A stretch of 64,000 bases of DNA from Cyclobacteriaceae bacterium (GCA_020832305.1 JAFIEV010000082.1:124001-188000); one strand, 5' to 3'; shown: positions 46,728 through 57,247, counted from the first letter of the stretch. The notes: generated from the sequence alone by a model not told the origin. Translations and numbers: made by a program.

Positions 46728-48146
46728 TCAGTCCCCCTCAACCAGAGATTGGGGCAAATTGGCTTCAACATCTGCTAACCATTTCAAGAGGTTTGCTTGC
46801 ATTCTGCGGGCAATACGTGACTTGCTTCTGCTCAGCTCATACATCTCTTCAGGGTCCTTTTCCAAATCATATAGTTCGGCATTCCGGGTTTCAAAAAAAT
46901 AGATAAGCTTATATTGATTTTCTCTCATTGCAGCAGAGGGCCTTCCACCCTGATTGCTGAAATGTGGATAATGCCAATATAACAGACTTCCCCCAAGGCT
47001 TCCGGGTTTATGCAATTCTTTGATCAGACTGCGACCATCAACATCAGCTTGTACTGCCGATTGACCTGCCGCTTCAAGCATGGTGTAAAAAATATCCATG
47101 GTACTCACAGGCAGATGGCTCTCTGTACCCTGCTGACTTTTACCCGGCCACGAAATGATAAGCGGCACCCTGATACCTCCTTCGTACAAATGACCTTTTC
47201 CCTCTCTGTAAGGATCATTGGTGGTAGGCTGTGGGCCTCCTTCCGGTACGGCAAGCCCTCCGTTGTCTGAAGTAAAAATAATGATCGTATTTTCAGCTTT
47301 TCCTTCCTCAAGCAGTGCATTCATTAAACGCCTCATATTGTCATCGAGGTTTTTTATCATAGCAGCATAGGTAAGGTCATAAGCCTCCCTGCCAGGTATC
47401 TTTCTGAAATATTCAATATCAGCTTCCGGAGCCTGAAGTGGGATATGAACTGCATAATGCGACAAATACAGAAAAAAGGGCTTTTCATTTTTTTCGGTTA
47501 TAAAAGAGATCGCTTCATCGGTAATTATGTCGGTGAGGTACTGCCCTGGTTCGCCACCGATATTGTCGGTTCTTCCAGAGCTTAACCACTCGGGAAAGAA
47601 ATAGCTGGTCGCACTGCCCCTTCCACCTGTTACCCAATCAAAACCTCTGTGCTGAGGACTGAATTCAGTATCATTTTCATTATCGGTCAAATGCCATTTT
47701 CCGATCATAGCTGTACGATAACCACTAGATTTCAACTTCTCTGCTATTGTGGCTTCTTCCAGGGGTAAATTGCTGATATATTGTGCCGGAGCCAGGTTAG
47801 ATAATGTATCAAATCGATGGCCGTACAAAAAATTGGTGAGTTTCAGTCTGGCGGGATTTTTACCAGTCATCAAGGCAGCCCGCGTCGGAGAACAGACAGG
47901 TGAAGCAGCATAAGCTTGTGTAAATCGCATCCCTCTTTCCGAAAGAGAATCTATGGAGGGTGTTTGAAAAAAGGGATGTCCATAACAGCCCAGATCACTA
48001 ATACCCAGATCATCTACGAGTATCAATATAATATTTGGCGGGGCATTTTGAGCCTGCACTTCAAAGGAAAAAGACAACATCAGGGCAACCCACAAGCAGT
48101 ATATTACGATATATCTATTATGGTTTTTATGGAAGACCTGGTTCAT
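46728..48146 (-). CDS. Exported sulfatase (formylglycine type)
   Basis: A 472-residue arylsulfatase-family enzyme with a signal peptide ending VQAQ. The formylglycine motif is CSPTR at C85; metal residues include D45 and D46 in LVDDLG, and GKWHL and SDNGG downstream are intact. The substrate is a sulfate ester, perhaps of an algal or mucin glycan, which fits a marine or gut polysaccharide degrader. ATG 48146 is used; the upstream TTG is unlikely. No sulfatase-maturating enzyme is nearby. Divergent from the aldo-keto reductase operon. Confidence 0.88.
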   Translation of the reverse strand: MNQVFHKNHNRYIVIYCLWVALMLSFSFEVQAQNAPPNIILILVDDLGISDLGCYGHPFFQTPSIDSLSERGMRFTQAYAASPVCSPTRAALMTGKNPARLKLTNFLYGHRFDTLSNLAPAQYISNLPLEEATIAEKLKSSGYRTAMIGKWHLTDNENDTEFSPQHRGFDWVTGGRGSATSYFFPEWLSSGRTDNIGGEPGQYLTDIITDEAISFITEKNEKPFFLYLSHYAVHIPLQAPEADIEYFRKIPGREAYDLTYAAMIKNLDDNMRRLMNALLEEGKAENTIIIFTSDNGGLAVPEGGPQPTTNDPYREGKGHLYEGGIRVPLIISWPGKSQQGTESHLPVSTMDIFYTMLEAAGQSAVQADVDGRSLIKELHKPGSLGGSLLYWHYPHFSNQGGRPSAAMRENQYKLIYFFETRNAELYDLEKDPEEMYELSRSKSRIARRMQANLLKWLADVEANLPQSLVEGD

Positions 48147-48337
48147 TCTGTATTTTTTAAATGTGAATTTGTATTTACAGCTCAAAAATACTGAATCGTC
48201 ATTGCTTCATTTACATGGCACCGGCATTAATTTATATTGATTATATGAAGCCATGTACGTATATTTTGATCTTTATCTAAGATGCCTCGTCAAATCTGAG
48301 GTTTTTTTAAATTTTTTCAGAAATAAATTTTTTTATC

Positions 48338-49531
48338 ATGACTAATCCCGCTTCGTACAATCGCAGGTCTTTTTTAAAAAACTCTGTAACCGGCACCACG
48401 GGTTTATTGCTTGGGACGGGTATGGTGCATACTGCTCAAGCTGAGCCTAAAGAAAAAGAAATAGTTTACCGAACCCTTGGTAAAACAGGGTACCGCCTGC
48501 CCATTGTGAGCATGGGCGTCATGCGGGCCGACAATCCCAACCTGGTAAAAGCCGCACTCAATAATGGTATGCTTCACCTCGATACGGCTCATGGTTACCA
48601 GGGAGGAAGAAATGAAGAAATGCTCGGACGTTTGCTTACCGAATATTCCCGTGATCGCTTCGTCATTGCCACCAAAGTGAAAGGAGAAAACGACGATTTT
48701 GATCAGTCGGCACGCACAGTACGCGCCCGATTTGAAGAAAAATTCGATATCAGTATGAAGCGCCTCAAGCTCGAATATGTAGATATTTTGTATCTCCACG
48801 CTGTTTCATCAAAAAAGGAAGTTCAATACGAACCTTATATTCAAACCATGACCCGGCTCAAAAAGAGTGGAAAAGTTAAATTTATAGGCGTTTCAACCCA
48901 TAGAAATGAACCTGAGGTTATAAGGGCGGCCATCGAAAGCGGTGTCTATGATGTAGTACTCACCTCTTACAATTTTCAACAGGACCATCTGAGTGATCTC
49001 GATAAAGCCATTGATGAAGCGGCAAAAGCCGGTTTGGGTGTGGTAGCCATGAAAACTATGGCAGGTGGTTATTTCGATAAAGAACGAACCCAGCCCATCA
49101 ATACCCAGGCTGCATTAAAGTGGTCGCTGCAAAATCCTAACATACATACCAGCATTCCAGGGTTTACCAATTTTGATGAACTCGAACAAAACCTGGAGGT
49201 AATGCGGGATCCTTCTCTTACATCTGAAGAAAAGAAACAGCTTCGCTTAAGTTACGGATACGATACATTGTACTGCACCGGTTGCGAAAACTGCCTCCGC
49301 GAATGCAAAATGAAACTTCCCGTACCCGATATTATGCGTAGTTATATGTATACCTATGGGTACCGAAGCCCGGCTTTGGGAAAAGAAGTTCTAAGCAGTC
49401 TCAATCTGCCTGATAATGCATGTGCCGATTGTCAGTCTTGCGAAGTGCACTGTACCAAAAAATTTGATTTAAAAGCAAAAATCCAGGATGTACATCGTCT
49501 CAGGCATGTACCCGCTGATTTGCTTGTATAA
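48338..49531 (+). CDS. Tat-exported aldo/keto reductase with Fe-S domain
   Basis: A 397-residue protein with a twin-arginine signal (NRRSFLKN), an aldo/keto reductase barrel (SMGVMR, LDTAHGYQGGRNEEMLGR, KVKFIGVSTH), and two Cys clusters near the C-terminus (CTGCENCLREC and CADCQSCEVHC), like a 2[4Fe-4S] ferredoxin. Such proteins are reductases acting outside the cytoplasm. It heads a plus-strand series; DUF6599 follows after 18 bases. Confidence 0.88.
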   Translation: MTNPASYNRRSFLKNSVTGTTGLLLGTGMVHTAQAEPKEKEIVYRTLGKTGYRLPIVSMGVMRADNPNLVKAALNNGMLHLDTAHGYQGGRNEEMLGRLLTEYSRDRFVIATKVKGENDDFDQSARTVRARFEEKFDISMKRLKLEYVDILYLHAVSSKKEVQYEPYIQTMTRLKKSGKVKFIGVSTHRNEPEVIRAAIESGVYDVVLTSYNFQQDHLSDLDKAIDEAAKAGLGVVAMKTMAGGYFDKERTQPINTQAALKWSLQNPNIHTSIPGFTNFDELEQNLEVMRDPSLTSEEKKQLRLSYGYDTLYCTGCENCLRECKMKLPVPDIMRSYMYTYGYRSPALGKEVLSSLNLPDNACADCQSCEVHCTKKFDLKAKIQDVHRLRHVPADLLV

Positions 49532-49549
49532 AAATTAAATGTAATTAAA

Positions 49550-50401
49550 ATGAAATCCATAAAAATCATATGCCTGTTGCTGACATTTGTGCCGGCACTA
49601 CAGGTACATTCTCAAATCACTTTTCCTCAAATCAAAGGCTATGAAATGGTAAAAGAGTATCCACTGTTTGTACCTGCCAACCTGTGGGACTATATAAATG
49701 GCGCAGCCGATGCTTATACTGCCAATCGATTTGTCGATCTGGATATTGCCGAATATGTGAAGGGAAACCGACGCATCAAAGCTGAAGTTTATCGACATGA
49801 AAGCCCTGAGCATGCCTTTGGGATATACAGCATGGAACGCTCACCCGATTACAAGTTTACCGATATCGGAGCTGAAGGTTATCAGGAAGGTTCTCTTGTG
49901 CATTTTGTGAGCGGGCCATATTACGTAAAGGTTGTGAGTGTGGAATCTGGTAAAAAAATTGAAAAAGAAGTTTACAACATCGCCAACGAAGTTTGGAAGG
50001 TATTGGGTCGCGATGATAAGATGCCAGCATTACTGTCAGTTTTTCCGGAAGATGGTCTGCGGGAAAAAAGCCAGGCTTATACGACCACTAGTTTTCTTGG
50101 ACATGAATTCTTCAGTGATGTATTCAGCGCCAGTTATTTGAAAGATGGCAAAAGATATACCTTGTTTGCAGGTAAACGAAGCGATCCGGTGGAAATAGAA
50201 AATCTTATCCAGCAATACCGTCAGGTGGCTTCTGCATATCAGCCACTTAATGATGGCGTAATTGCCATTAAGGATAAATACAATGGCATGATTTATATAC
50301 ATCAAAAGGGCAACGTATTCCTGGGAACCACCAATGTAGATGATGCCACCGAAGCGGTACAGCTCCTGGAAAGTATGAATATCGGGTCTATTTCTTTCTG
50401 A
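49550..50401 (+). CDS. Exported DUF6599-like protein
   Basis: A 283-residue protein with a signal peptide. WDYINGAADAY and the DIAEYVKG...KAEVYRHESPEHAFGIYSMERS region are the DUF6599 pattern. The protein is of unknown function and usually adjoins enzymes of the kind seen here. Probably co-transcribed with the aldo/keto reductase, 18 bases apart. Confidence 0.72.
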   Translation: MKSIKIICLLLTFVPALQVHSQITFPQIKGYEMVKEYPLFVPANLWDYINGAADAYTANRFVDLDIAEYVKGNRRIKAEVYRHESPEHAFGIYSMERSPDYKFTDIGAEGYQEGSLVHFVSGPYYVKVVSVESGKKIEKEVYNIANEVWKVLGRDDKMPALLSVFPEDGLREKSQAYTTTSFLGHEFFSDVFSASYLKDGKRYTLFAGKRSDPVEIENLIQQYRQVASAYQPLNDGVIAIKDKYNGMIYIHQKGNVFLGTTNVDDATEAVQLLESMNIGSISF

Positions 50402-50477
50402 AGCGCATCCTGACTTTATTTTGCAGGTTCACTTTTAATATGCATTTTAGAAGTCGAAAGTATCTAAGCATATTATT

Positions 50478-52166
50478 ATGAAGAGAATTTTGTTATTATT
50501 CCTGCTCCTGTATGCTGCATCCGAAACCATCGCACAGGACCGGATTACAGGAAAAAATTTTGCCACCCGCTCTGAAGTCATTGCTCAAAATGCCATGGCA
50601 GCCACGAGTCATCCATTGGCAACCCAGGCAGCCCTTGAGATTATGCAAAAGGGCGGTAATGCTATAGACGCTGCCATTGCAGCCAATGCTGTACTGGGTC
50701 TAATGGAACCTACAGGTTGCGGTATTGGAGGTGACTTATTTGCTATAGTCTGGGATGCCAAAACCAAAAAACTCTATGGTTTAAACGCCTCAGGGCGTTC
50801 GCCTCAGTCTTTAAAAATCGATTATTTTACATCCAGGAATATTTCTCAGATACCGGCATTTGGGCCCCTTTCTGTATCCGTCCCAGGCTGTGTAGACGGA
50901 TGGTTTGAACTTCATGAAAGGTTTGGCAAAAGTGATATGGCCGATGTTCTCGATCCGGCAATCAAATATGCACGCAATGGATTTCCAGTGACGGAAGTAA
51001 TCGCCTATTATCTCGAATCATCAGCCCGAAGGTATGCACAATATCCCGGTTTTAAAGAAACCTATATGCCCTCAGGAAAAATGCCAAAAAAAGGAGAAAT
51101 CTACAAAAATCCCGATTTGGCAAGTACCTATGAAAATATAGCCATTCGCGGCAGGGATTATTTTTACAAAGGTCCGGTGGCAGAAAAAGTGGCCACCTAC
51201 ATGAAGCAACAAGGCGGATTTTTATCTGTCGAGGATTTTGCCGATCACCGATCAGACTGGGTAGATCCTGTATCCACAAAGTACCGTGGTTATGATGTCT
51301 GGGAATTACCTCCCAACGGACAGGGCATTGCTGCTTTGCAGATATTAAATATTCTTGAAGGATATGATATTGCCAAAATGGGTTATGGCAGTGTTGAATA
51401 TATACATACCTTGATAGAGGCAATAAAACTGGCATTTGAAGACCGTGCTAAGTATTATGCAGATATGTCTTTTTCGAAAGTGCCGGTACAACAACTTATA
51501 TCCAAAACTTATGCTGCCGAAAGAAGAAAACTTATAGATCCCAACCGTGCCGCCCGGCGCATCGATGCTTCAAAACTCAATACCAGTGAAACCATTTATC
51601 TCACAACTGCTGATGCCGAAGGTAATATGGTATCATTAATACAAAGCAATTACAGGGGCATGGGATCAGGTATGACGCCTCCCGGGCTGGGCTTTATGCT
51701 CCAGAATCGGGGAGAAATGTTTACCCTGGAGCCAGGGCATGCCAATATGTATGCCCCGGGTAAACGTCCCTTTCATACCATAATACCTGCGTTTGTCACC
51801 CGAAATGGTCAGCCATTTATGAGCTTTGGCGTGATGGGCGGTGGATTTCAACCTCAGGGTCACGTACAAATTCTGGTTAATATGATCGATTTTGGTATGA
51901 ACCTGCAGGAAGCCGGCGACGCTCCAAGGGTACAGCATAGCGGTGCCTCTGAACCAACCGGCGAAAAAATGACAGATGGTGGCGCTATAGGACTTGAAAG
52001 CGGTTTCAGTTATGAGGTGATACGTGAACTGGTTAAAAAAGGACATAAAGTAATCTATGATGTAGGTGGATATGGCGGATATCAGGCCATACAATGGGAC
52101 CCTGTTAATAAAGTATATTATGGTGCCTCAGAATCAAGAAAAGATGGCCAGGCTGCAGGGTTTTGA
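50478..52166 (+). CDS. ggt: Gamma-glutamyltransferase
   Basis: A 562-residue periplasmic N-terminal nucleophile hydrolase that removes gamma-glutamyl groups from glutathione-like substrates. After a signal peptide the substrate loop MATSHPLATQAALEIMQKGGNAIDAA is normal. The autocatalytic Thr is the first residue of TIYLTTADAEGN, aligned with TTHYSVVD of other bacterial enzymes, and SNYRGMGSGM follows. The product would be a large and a small subunit. Confidence 0.9.
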   Translation: MKRILLLFLLLYAASETIAQDRITGKNFATRSEVIAQNAMAATSHPLATQAALEIMQKGGNAIDAAIAANAVLGLMEPTGCGIGGDLFAIVWDAKTKKLYGLNASGRSPQSLKIDYFTSRNISQIPAFGPLSVSVPGCVDGWFELHERFGKSDMADVLDPAIKYARNGFPVTEVIAYYLESSARRYAQYPGFKETYMPSGKMPKKGEIYKNPDLASTYENIAIRGRDYFYKGPVAEKVATYMKQQGGFLSVEDFADHRSDWVDPVSTKYRGYDVWELPPNGQGIAALQILNILEGYDIAKMGYGSVEYIHTLIEAIKLAFEDRAKYYADMSFSKVPVQQLISKTYAAERRKLIDPNRAARRIDASKLNTSETIYLTTADAEGNMVSLIQSNYRGMGSGMTPPGLGFMLQNRGEMFTLEPGHANMYAPGKRPFHTIIPAFVTRNGQPFMSFGVMGGGFQPQGHVQILVNMIDFGMNLQEAGDAPRVQHSGASEPTGEKMTDGGAIGLESGFSYEVIRELVKKGHKVIYDVGGYGGYQAIQWDPVNKVYYGASESRKDGQAAGF

Positions 52167-52238
52167 GGCCTAAAACCAATTTTAGAGCATCCGATACATA
52201 GTCAGTTAATAAGATAAAATTTATAAATTTATATCCTT

Positions 52239-53384
52239 ATGAAAAGCATCATCATTTTATTCCTTATTATGATCAGTACAGTTGCAGGCACTCAGGCTCA
52301 ATCAGCGTCAAAAGAATTTTTTTACATTGGCACATTTACAGGAAGGGGAAGCCAGGGAATATATGTCTTTTCCTTCGACCGCAAAAACCTCGCGTTTACT
52401 AAAGTGCAGGTCATGGAAGGGAAAGAGAGTCCTTCCTTTCTCGCTTTACATCCCAATAATAAATATCTCTATTCGGTAAATCGTGAAGGTCAGCCAGCAG
52501 AGCCCGGTGCAGGATCTGTTTCGGCATTCCGCATCGATGCAAATACGGGGAAATTGCAAAGAATCAATGAGGTGTCAGCCAAAGGCGCCGGCCCCTGCCA
52601 CATCAGCATCGACCCCAAAGGAAAATTCGCTTATGTATCTAATTACAGTAGTGGCAATTTATCGGTGTACAGAATTCTGTCAGATGGCAGTCTGAGCGAG
52701 GCCACCGATGTTGTGCAACATGAGGGAACCAGCACACATCCTGACAGACAAAAAGGGCCACACATGCATTCTGCCATGGTCTCAGCTGATGGAAAATTTA
52801 TCTATGCATCAGACCTGGGGATAGATAAAGTAGCGGTTTACAGCATCGATCGCGAAACAGGCAAACTCAATTATGCCGGTTTATCAGGCTTTTCACAGCC
52901 GGGTTCAGGTCCCCGCCATCTGGCTTTGCATCCTCGTTTGCCCTATGCTTATTCGGCCGAAGAACTCAGTTCAACCGTAGGTGTTTACCGCGTTAATAAA
53001 GATGATGGTGGCCTCAGTTCCCTGCAGCGGATCGACATGCTGCCTGAAGATTATAAAGGTACCGGCAATTCTGCCGCTGATATACATGTTTCTCCGGATG
53101 GCCGGTTCTTATACGCATCAAATCGTGGACACGACAGCCTGGTGGTCTATGAGATAGATTCTACAAATGGAAAGTTAAAAGTTGTCGGCCATGCTCCGAC
53201 CCTGGGTGGTCATCCCCGCAATTTTTGTATGGATCAAAAGGGACAATTTGTAATGGTAGCCAACCGCGACAGCGATAATGTGGTAGTTTTTCACCGTGAT
53301 GCGGAAAATGGTTTGTTGCGGCCAACCGGCGTGCAGTTGGAAGTACCAATGGCGGTATGTGTTGTGCAATATTTAGTTCAATAG
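52239..53384 (+). CDS. Beta-propeller lactonase (Pgl-like)
   Basis: A 381-residue lactonase of the seven-bladed propeller type with a signal peptide. Repeats such as YLYSVNREG, KFAYVSNYSSGNLSVYRI, KFIYASDLGIDKVAVYSI and FLYASNRGHDSLVVYEI mark the blades. The nearest known activity is 6-phosphogluconolactonase, but export makes another lactone more likely. It follows ggt by 72 bases. Confidence 0.85.
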   Translation: MKSIIILFLIMISTVAGTQAQSASKEFFYIGTFTGRGSQGIYVFSFDRKNLAFTKVQVMEGKESPSFLALHPNNKYLYSVNREGQPAEPGAGSVSAFRIDANTGKLQRINEVSAKGAGPCHISIDPKGKFAYVSNYSSGNLSVYRILSDGSLSEATDVVQHEGTSTHPDRQKGPHMHSAMVSADGKFIYASDLGIDKVAVYSIDRETGKLNYAGLSGFSQPGSGPRHLALHPRLPYAYSAEELSSTVGVYRVNKDDGGLSSLQRIDMLPEDYKGTGNSAADIHVSPDGRFLYASNRGHDSLVVYEIDSTNGKLKVVGHAPTLGGHPRNFCMDQKGQFVMVANRDSDNVVVFHRDAENGLLRPTGVQLEVPMAVCVVQYLVQ

Positions 53385-53466
53385 TTTTCAGCGATTTATG
53401 TAACTCCGTAGCCGGAAAGGTGTAAAACTATATATAAGCTTTTACAACTTAAACCAACATAACTCA

Positions 53467-54516
53467 ATGGAAACGAATGTAGAAAAACTTCTCGGACAGG
53501 AAGCTGAAAATTTATTGTCATATAAAGCCAGATTTCCGGCAGATCAATTACACTTGCCAGGTACAGACTTTATAGACCGGGTTTTTATCGCAACAGACCG
53601 AAGCCCTGCGGTGTTGAGAAACATGCAACTCATGTTTAATACCGGCAGACTTCAGGGAACAGGTTATCTTTCAATTTTACCTGTTGATCAAGGCATAGAA
53701 CATAGTGCAGCGGCCTCCTTTGCTCCGAATCCTGCATATTTTGATGGGGAGAATATTGTCAGATTGGCGCTGGAAGGTGGCTGTAACGCGGTTGCCTCTA
53801 CCTTGGGCGTGCTAGGCTCCGTTTCCAGAAAATATGCCCATAAAATTCCTTTTATTTTAAAAATAAACCATAACGAATTGCTCACCTATCCCAATAAGTA
53901 CGATCAAATCTTGTTTGCAAGTATAGATCAGGCATTTGATATGGGAGCGGTGGCGGTTGGAGCTACGATTTACTTTGGATCAGAAGAAAGCAACCGGCAG
54001 ATTCTTGAGATTTCAGAGGCTTTTCAGCACGCACACGAGCTGGGCATGTTTACCGTACTTTGGTGCTATCTTCGCAACAGCGACTTTAAAAAAGATGGTA
54101 AAGACTATCATGTTTCGGCCGACCTCACAGGCCAGGCCAATCATCTCGGCGTGACCTTGCAAGCCGATATTATCAAACAAAAACAACCTGAAAACAACGG
54201 AGGCTTCAATGCTGTAAAGTTTGGCAAAACCCATGAAAAAGTGTATGCTGAGTACACCAGTGACCATCCTATTGACCTTACGCGCTGGCAGGTGGTGAAT
54301 AATTATATGGGTCGGGCCGGTTTAATCAATTCCGGTGGCGGTTCTGGAAAAAACGACCTGGCTGATGCCGTTAAAACCGCTGTAATCAACAAAAGAGCCG
54401 GAGGTATGGGTTTGATATCTGGCCGAAAAGCTTTTCAAAAACCTATGAAAGAAGGCATTGCCCTCCTCAACGCCATACAGGACGTTTTCCTCGATAAAAA
54501 GGTCACCATTGCCTGA
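53467..54516 (+). CDS. fbaB: Class I fructose-bisphosphate aldolase, FbaB type
   Basis: A 349-residue Schiff-base aldolase. The DhnA/FbaB-type [11 protein letters not shown], the lysine region in [19 protein letters not shown], and the C-terminal [20 protein letters not shown] closely follow the Escherichia coli FbaB pattern. It lacks a signal peptide, so it acts in the cytoplasm. It is the last gene before the strong terminator at 54531. Confidence 0.93.
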   Translation: METNVEKLLGQEAENLLSYKARFPADQLHLPGTDFIDRVFIATDRSPAVLRNMQLMFNTGRLQGTGYLSILPVDQGIEHSAAASFAPNPAYFDGENIVRLALEGGCNAVASTLGVLGSVSRKYAHKIPFILKINHNELLTYPNKYDQILFASIDQAFDMGAVAVGATIYFGSEESNRQILEISEAFQHAHELGMFTVLWCYLRNSDFKKDGKDYHVSADLTGQANHLGVTLQADIIKQKQPENNGGFNAVKFGKTHEKVYAEYTSDHPIDLTRWQVVNNYMGRAGLINSGGGSGKNDLADAVKTAVINKRAGGMGLISGRKAFQKPMKEGIALLNAIQDVFLDKKVTIA

Positions 54517-54530
54517 TCAGCTAATCTAAT

Positions 54531-54569
54531 GAGCGGAGCAAGATTGATAATCTTGCTCCGCTCTTTTTT
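54531..54569 (+). terminator. Strong terminator after fbaB
   Basis: A perfect 15-base stem (54531-54545 with 54549-54563) and a 3-base loop are followed by six T. Confidence 0.95.
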
Positions 54570-54771
54570 GGTATAATACTTGCATCTCGTTTTTCAACCC
54601 ATTGCATTCAATTTTTTTTAACAATGCTTTGATGCTTCATAATGAAGTATTAAAATTAGAGGCTGATAACATAATGTGAGGATTGGAATAAATAAAAGAT
54701 GTTTCTCATAGACTAATTTGATTAACAGCAGAATTAATCATTGATTTATTAAACATATAATTAATCCAAAA

Positions 54772-56259
54772 ATGAAGAATGATCAGAAAAATGGTCAGGG
54801 TATAAGCCGCAGGTCATTTATGACCAAAGCTGCTGTCTCTGCAGCGGGTGTGTATATCGTGCCCCGACATGTATTAGGGGGTAAAGGTTACATTGCTCCC
54901 AGTGATAAAATGAATCTTGCAGCCATTGGGGCTGGCGGCAAAGGCTTTTCAGACATCCGCAACGCCTTTAACAATGGCGCTGAAAATGTGGTAGCGCTTT
55001 GCGATGTGGACAGAAACCGTGCCGGAGAGGCAATCAAGCTTTGGCCAAAAGCCAAGGTTTATTCCGATTTCAGGGAAATGTTCAGCAAGCAGAAAGACAT
55101 CGACGCCGTAACCATTTCCAGTCCGGATCATACACACGCCGTCATCGCTATGGCCGCCATGCAATTGGGTAAACACGTGTATGTTCAAAAACCGCTCACA
55201 CACAATATTTATGAAACCCGAATGCTCACAGAGGCTGCAAGAAGGCATAAAGTGGTAAGCCAGATGGGCAACCAGGGTGCTTCAAACCCGGGTCAGGAAC
55301 AAATGATGCAGTGGTTTGACAAGGGGCTTATCGGAAACGTGCACACAGTGCATTGCTGGACCAACCGCCCGGTATGGCCTCAGGGAATTCCTGTTCCTAC
55401 CGAAAAGCCTGCCCTTCCAGAGCCTATGACAAAAACCGACTGGGACTTGTTCATCGGGCCCGCGGAGTATGTAGATTATCATCCCTTGTATCATCCTTTT
55501 AAATGGCGTGGCTGGTGGAATTTCGGCACAGGATCACTCGGAGATATGGGTTGCCATATTATAGACCCTCCTTTCAGGGTCCTTGGTCTTGGATATCCTA
55601 ACGAGGTAGAATGCAGTGTCGGCCAAATATTTATACAAGACTGGAATCCCGAATATATTCCTGATGGTTGTCCTCCTTCTTCATTTGTTCAGATCGGATT
55701 TCCGGCCACAGAAAAAAATAAATCAAAAGTTAAGCTCATCTGGAGTGATGGCGGCATCAGACCTCATTATCCCGATTTGATACCTGCTGATGATTTCCTT
55801 GGAGAGCCGGGCAATGCCAACGGCGTATTAATGATAGGTGAAAAAGGTATCATCACCTGCGGGGTTTATGGATATCGTCCACAGGTCTATCTAAACTCAG
55901 GTGAAAAACTTAGCATGCCCGAAAATTTTGAAACCAAAAACAAGAATGTCAAACTTCCTGAATACGGTCATCAAACTTCATGGATTGAAGCCTGTAAAGC
56001 CGGATTTGGCAGCAAAGAACACAAAGCGCTGACTTCTTCATTTGATTACAGCGGCCCCTTAAATGAAACCGTATTGATGGGTAACCTGGCCATACGTTCC
56101 TACCAGAATGCTTCCGGCACCAATGACAGAGGTCAAAAACTGTTTGATGGCCGTAAAAAGCTGCTTTGGGATGGAAAGAACATGAAGATTACCAATTACG
56201 ATCCCGCCAATCAGTTTGTAAAAAGAGAGTACAGAAGCGGATGGTCATTAGGCGTCTGA
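54772..56259 (+). CDS. Tat-exported Gfo/Idh/MocA oxidoreductase
   Basis: A 495-residue NAD(P)-dependent sugar oxidoreductase with a twin-arginine signal (SRRSFMTKAA). The Rossmann motif AIGAGGKG is near residue 50 and VQKPLTHN holds the catalytic-region lysine. Substrate binding follows GDMGCHIIDPPFRVLGLG. Exported members of this family are common in polysaccharide-degrading Bacteroidota and may act on glycosides by an oxidation-elimination-like cycle; the substrate here is unknown. It stands alone between two terminators. Confidence 0.87.
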   Translation: MKNDQKNGQGISRRSFMTKAAVSAAGVYIVPRHVLGGKGYIAPSDKMNLAAIGAGGKGFSDIRNAFNNGAENVVALCDVDRNRAGEAIKLWPKAKVYSDFREMFSKQKDIDAVTISSPDHTHAVIAMAAMQLGKHVYVQKPLTHNIYETRMLTEAARRHKVVSQMGNQGASNPGQEQMMQWFDKGLIGNVHTVHCWTNRPVWPQGIPVPTEKPALPEPMTKTDWDLFIGPAEYVDYHPLYHPFKWRGWWNFGTGSLGDMGCHIIDPPFRVLGLGYPNEVECSVGQIFIQDWNPEYIPDGCPPSSFVQIGFPATEKNKSKVKLIWSDGGIRPHYPDLIPADDFLGEPGNANGVLMIGEKGIITCGVYGYRPQVYLNSGEKLSMPENFETKNKNVKLPEYGHQTSWIEACKAGFGSKEHKALTSSFDYSGPLNETVLMGNLAIRSYQNASGTNDRGQKLFDGRKKLLWDGKNMKITNYDPANQFVKREYRSGWSLGV

Positions 56260-56293
56260 AATAATTGCGTTTTATAGAAAAACAAACGTTAAG

Positions 56294-56325
56294 AGGCTGC
56301 CCATGGGTTTTGGGCAGCCTTTTTT
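56294..56325 (+). terminator. Terminator of the Gfo/Idh/MocA gene
   Basis: AGGCTGCCCA (56294-56303) pairs perfectly with 56311-56320, loop of seven bases, then a T-run. It lies 34 bases after the stop. Confidence 0.93.
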
Positions 56326-56581
56326 ATGTGTTGATTGTCATTTAGAATGCTTGAGGGTGGTATATGAAAACCAAAGGAGTTTTAATTCTGCAGAGAGAAG
56401 TATCATTTTACAAATAGGCAGGGAATTCTTTATTCATCCATATTAACGCAAAAGGACAATTACATTTTCAAGCAGGAATACTGGTATCCTTTCTTTGCAA
56501 CAAATTAGCTCAGATTTCGGAGCTTGTAGGGAGGGAAAGGAAATTTTTTACCTTCCCTGTCGCCGGGGTTTTGTCCAACGA
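56326..56581. other. Intergenic DNA before the repeat
   Basis: No coding frame is supported. A bulged hairpin (AGGGAAAGG with CCTTCCCT) lies at 56532-56558. The second part of the gap, 56582-57034, holds repeat copy 1 and the AT-rich leader of the toxin-antitoxin pair. Confidence 0.5.
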
Positions 56582-56771
56582 CCTCCCCCATTATATTAAC
56601 TTGACCCGTGAGTATAGCAAAATGGGATTCTCGGTGTGAGCCGTACTTCCTTGTATAACCTTAACTGATCAATTTCGTCTTTTCGTGAACCAGGTTTCAA
56701 ACCCTGCTTTTCATCGTATTAGTCACAAGTCGCACCAATCTGCCGGCTGGTGCGATTTGCGTCAGAGGGGT
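56582..56771. repeat. Direct repeat, copy 1 (with hairpin)
   Basis: Bases 56600-56714 match 57685-57799 at 114 of 115 positions in the same orientation; weaker similarity extends to both sides. The right part carries a perfect hairpin TCGCACCA/TGGTGCGA (56730-56737, 56748-56755) that copy 2 lacks. It encodes nothing obvious. The segment GTGTGAGCCGTAC recalls the start of group II intron domain V, but the pairing strand is absent, so no class is assigned. Confidence 0.85.
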
Positions 56772-57034
56772 GTGCCTGTTTTGAAAACCTGTAATCTTTT
56801 GGCAAATCTGTAAAACTTGGATGAATTAAGTAAACGTTGGCAACCTTTATGACACATTGTTTGTTTATATTTTTGTGTATAAAGTGATTTTGATGTCTTC
56901 AAAGTTTTACAAACCTAACCTGGGGCTCAGTAAGTAAGCAAACCATCTGAAAAGGACAGAGATTATACTTTTGTAACCCGGAATGCAATAAACAGGATTT
57001 TTAAAATATAGTATCTTACTCAAAATATAAGGCA

Positions 57035-57247
57035 ATGAAAGTAATATTAGATGTTAATGATAGCCGAGCTCCTTTTTTCATGGAACTAATCAAAAGCCTG
57101 GATTACATTAGTATACTCAAAGAGGTAAAAGGCAAGGAAAAAAGTATGGCCATTCAGGATTTGACAGAGGCTTTCCATGATGTTAAGCTCCACCAGGAAG
57201 GTAATAAACAGCTTAAATCCGCCAAAGACCTTCTCAATGAGCTTTGA
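57035..57247 (+). CDS. Antitoxin of a RelE/ParE-type toxin-antitoxin pair
   Basis: A 70-residue protein starting MKVILDVNDSRAPFF and ending SAKDLLNEL, a form common for Bacteroidota type II antitoxins: a short N-terminal strand, then helices with a terminal toxin-binding segment. It would bind and inactivate the following toxin and repress the operon. Its last 11 bases overlap the toxin start, the usual arrangement. The specific family name is uncertain. Confidence 0.75.
   Translation: MKVILDVNDSRAPFFMELIKSLDYISILKEVKGKEKSMAIQDLTEAFHDVKLHQEGNKQLKSAKDLLNEL

Noticed and set aside
56600-56714. The direct repeat as a group II intron remnant
   Set aside because: Only GTGTGAGCCGTAC resembles domain V; the complementary 3' strand and the boundary sequences are missing.
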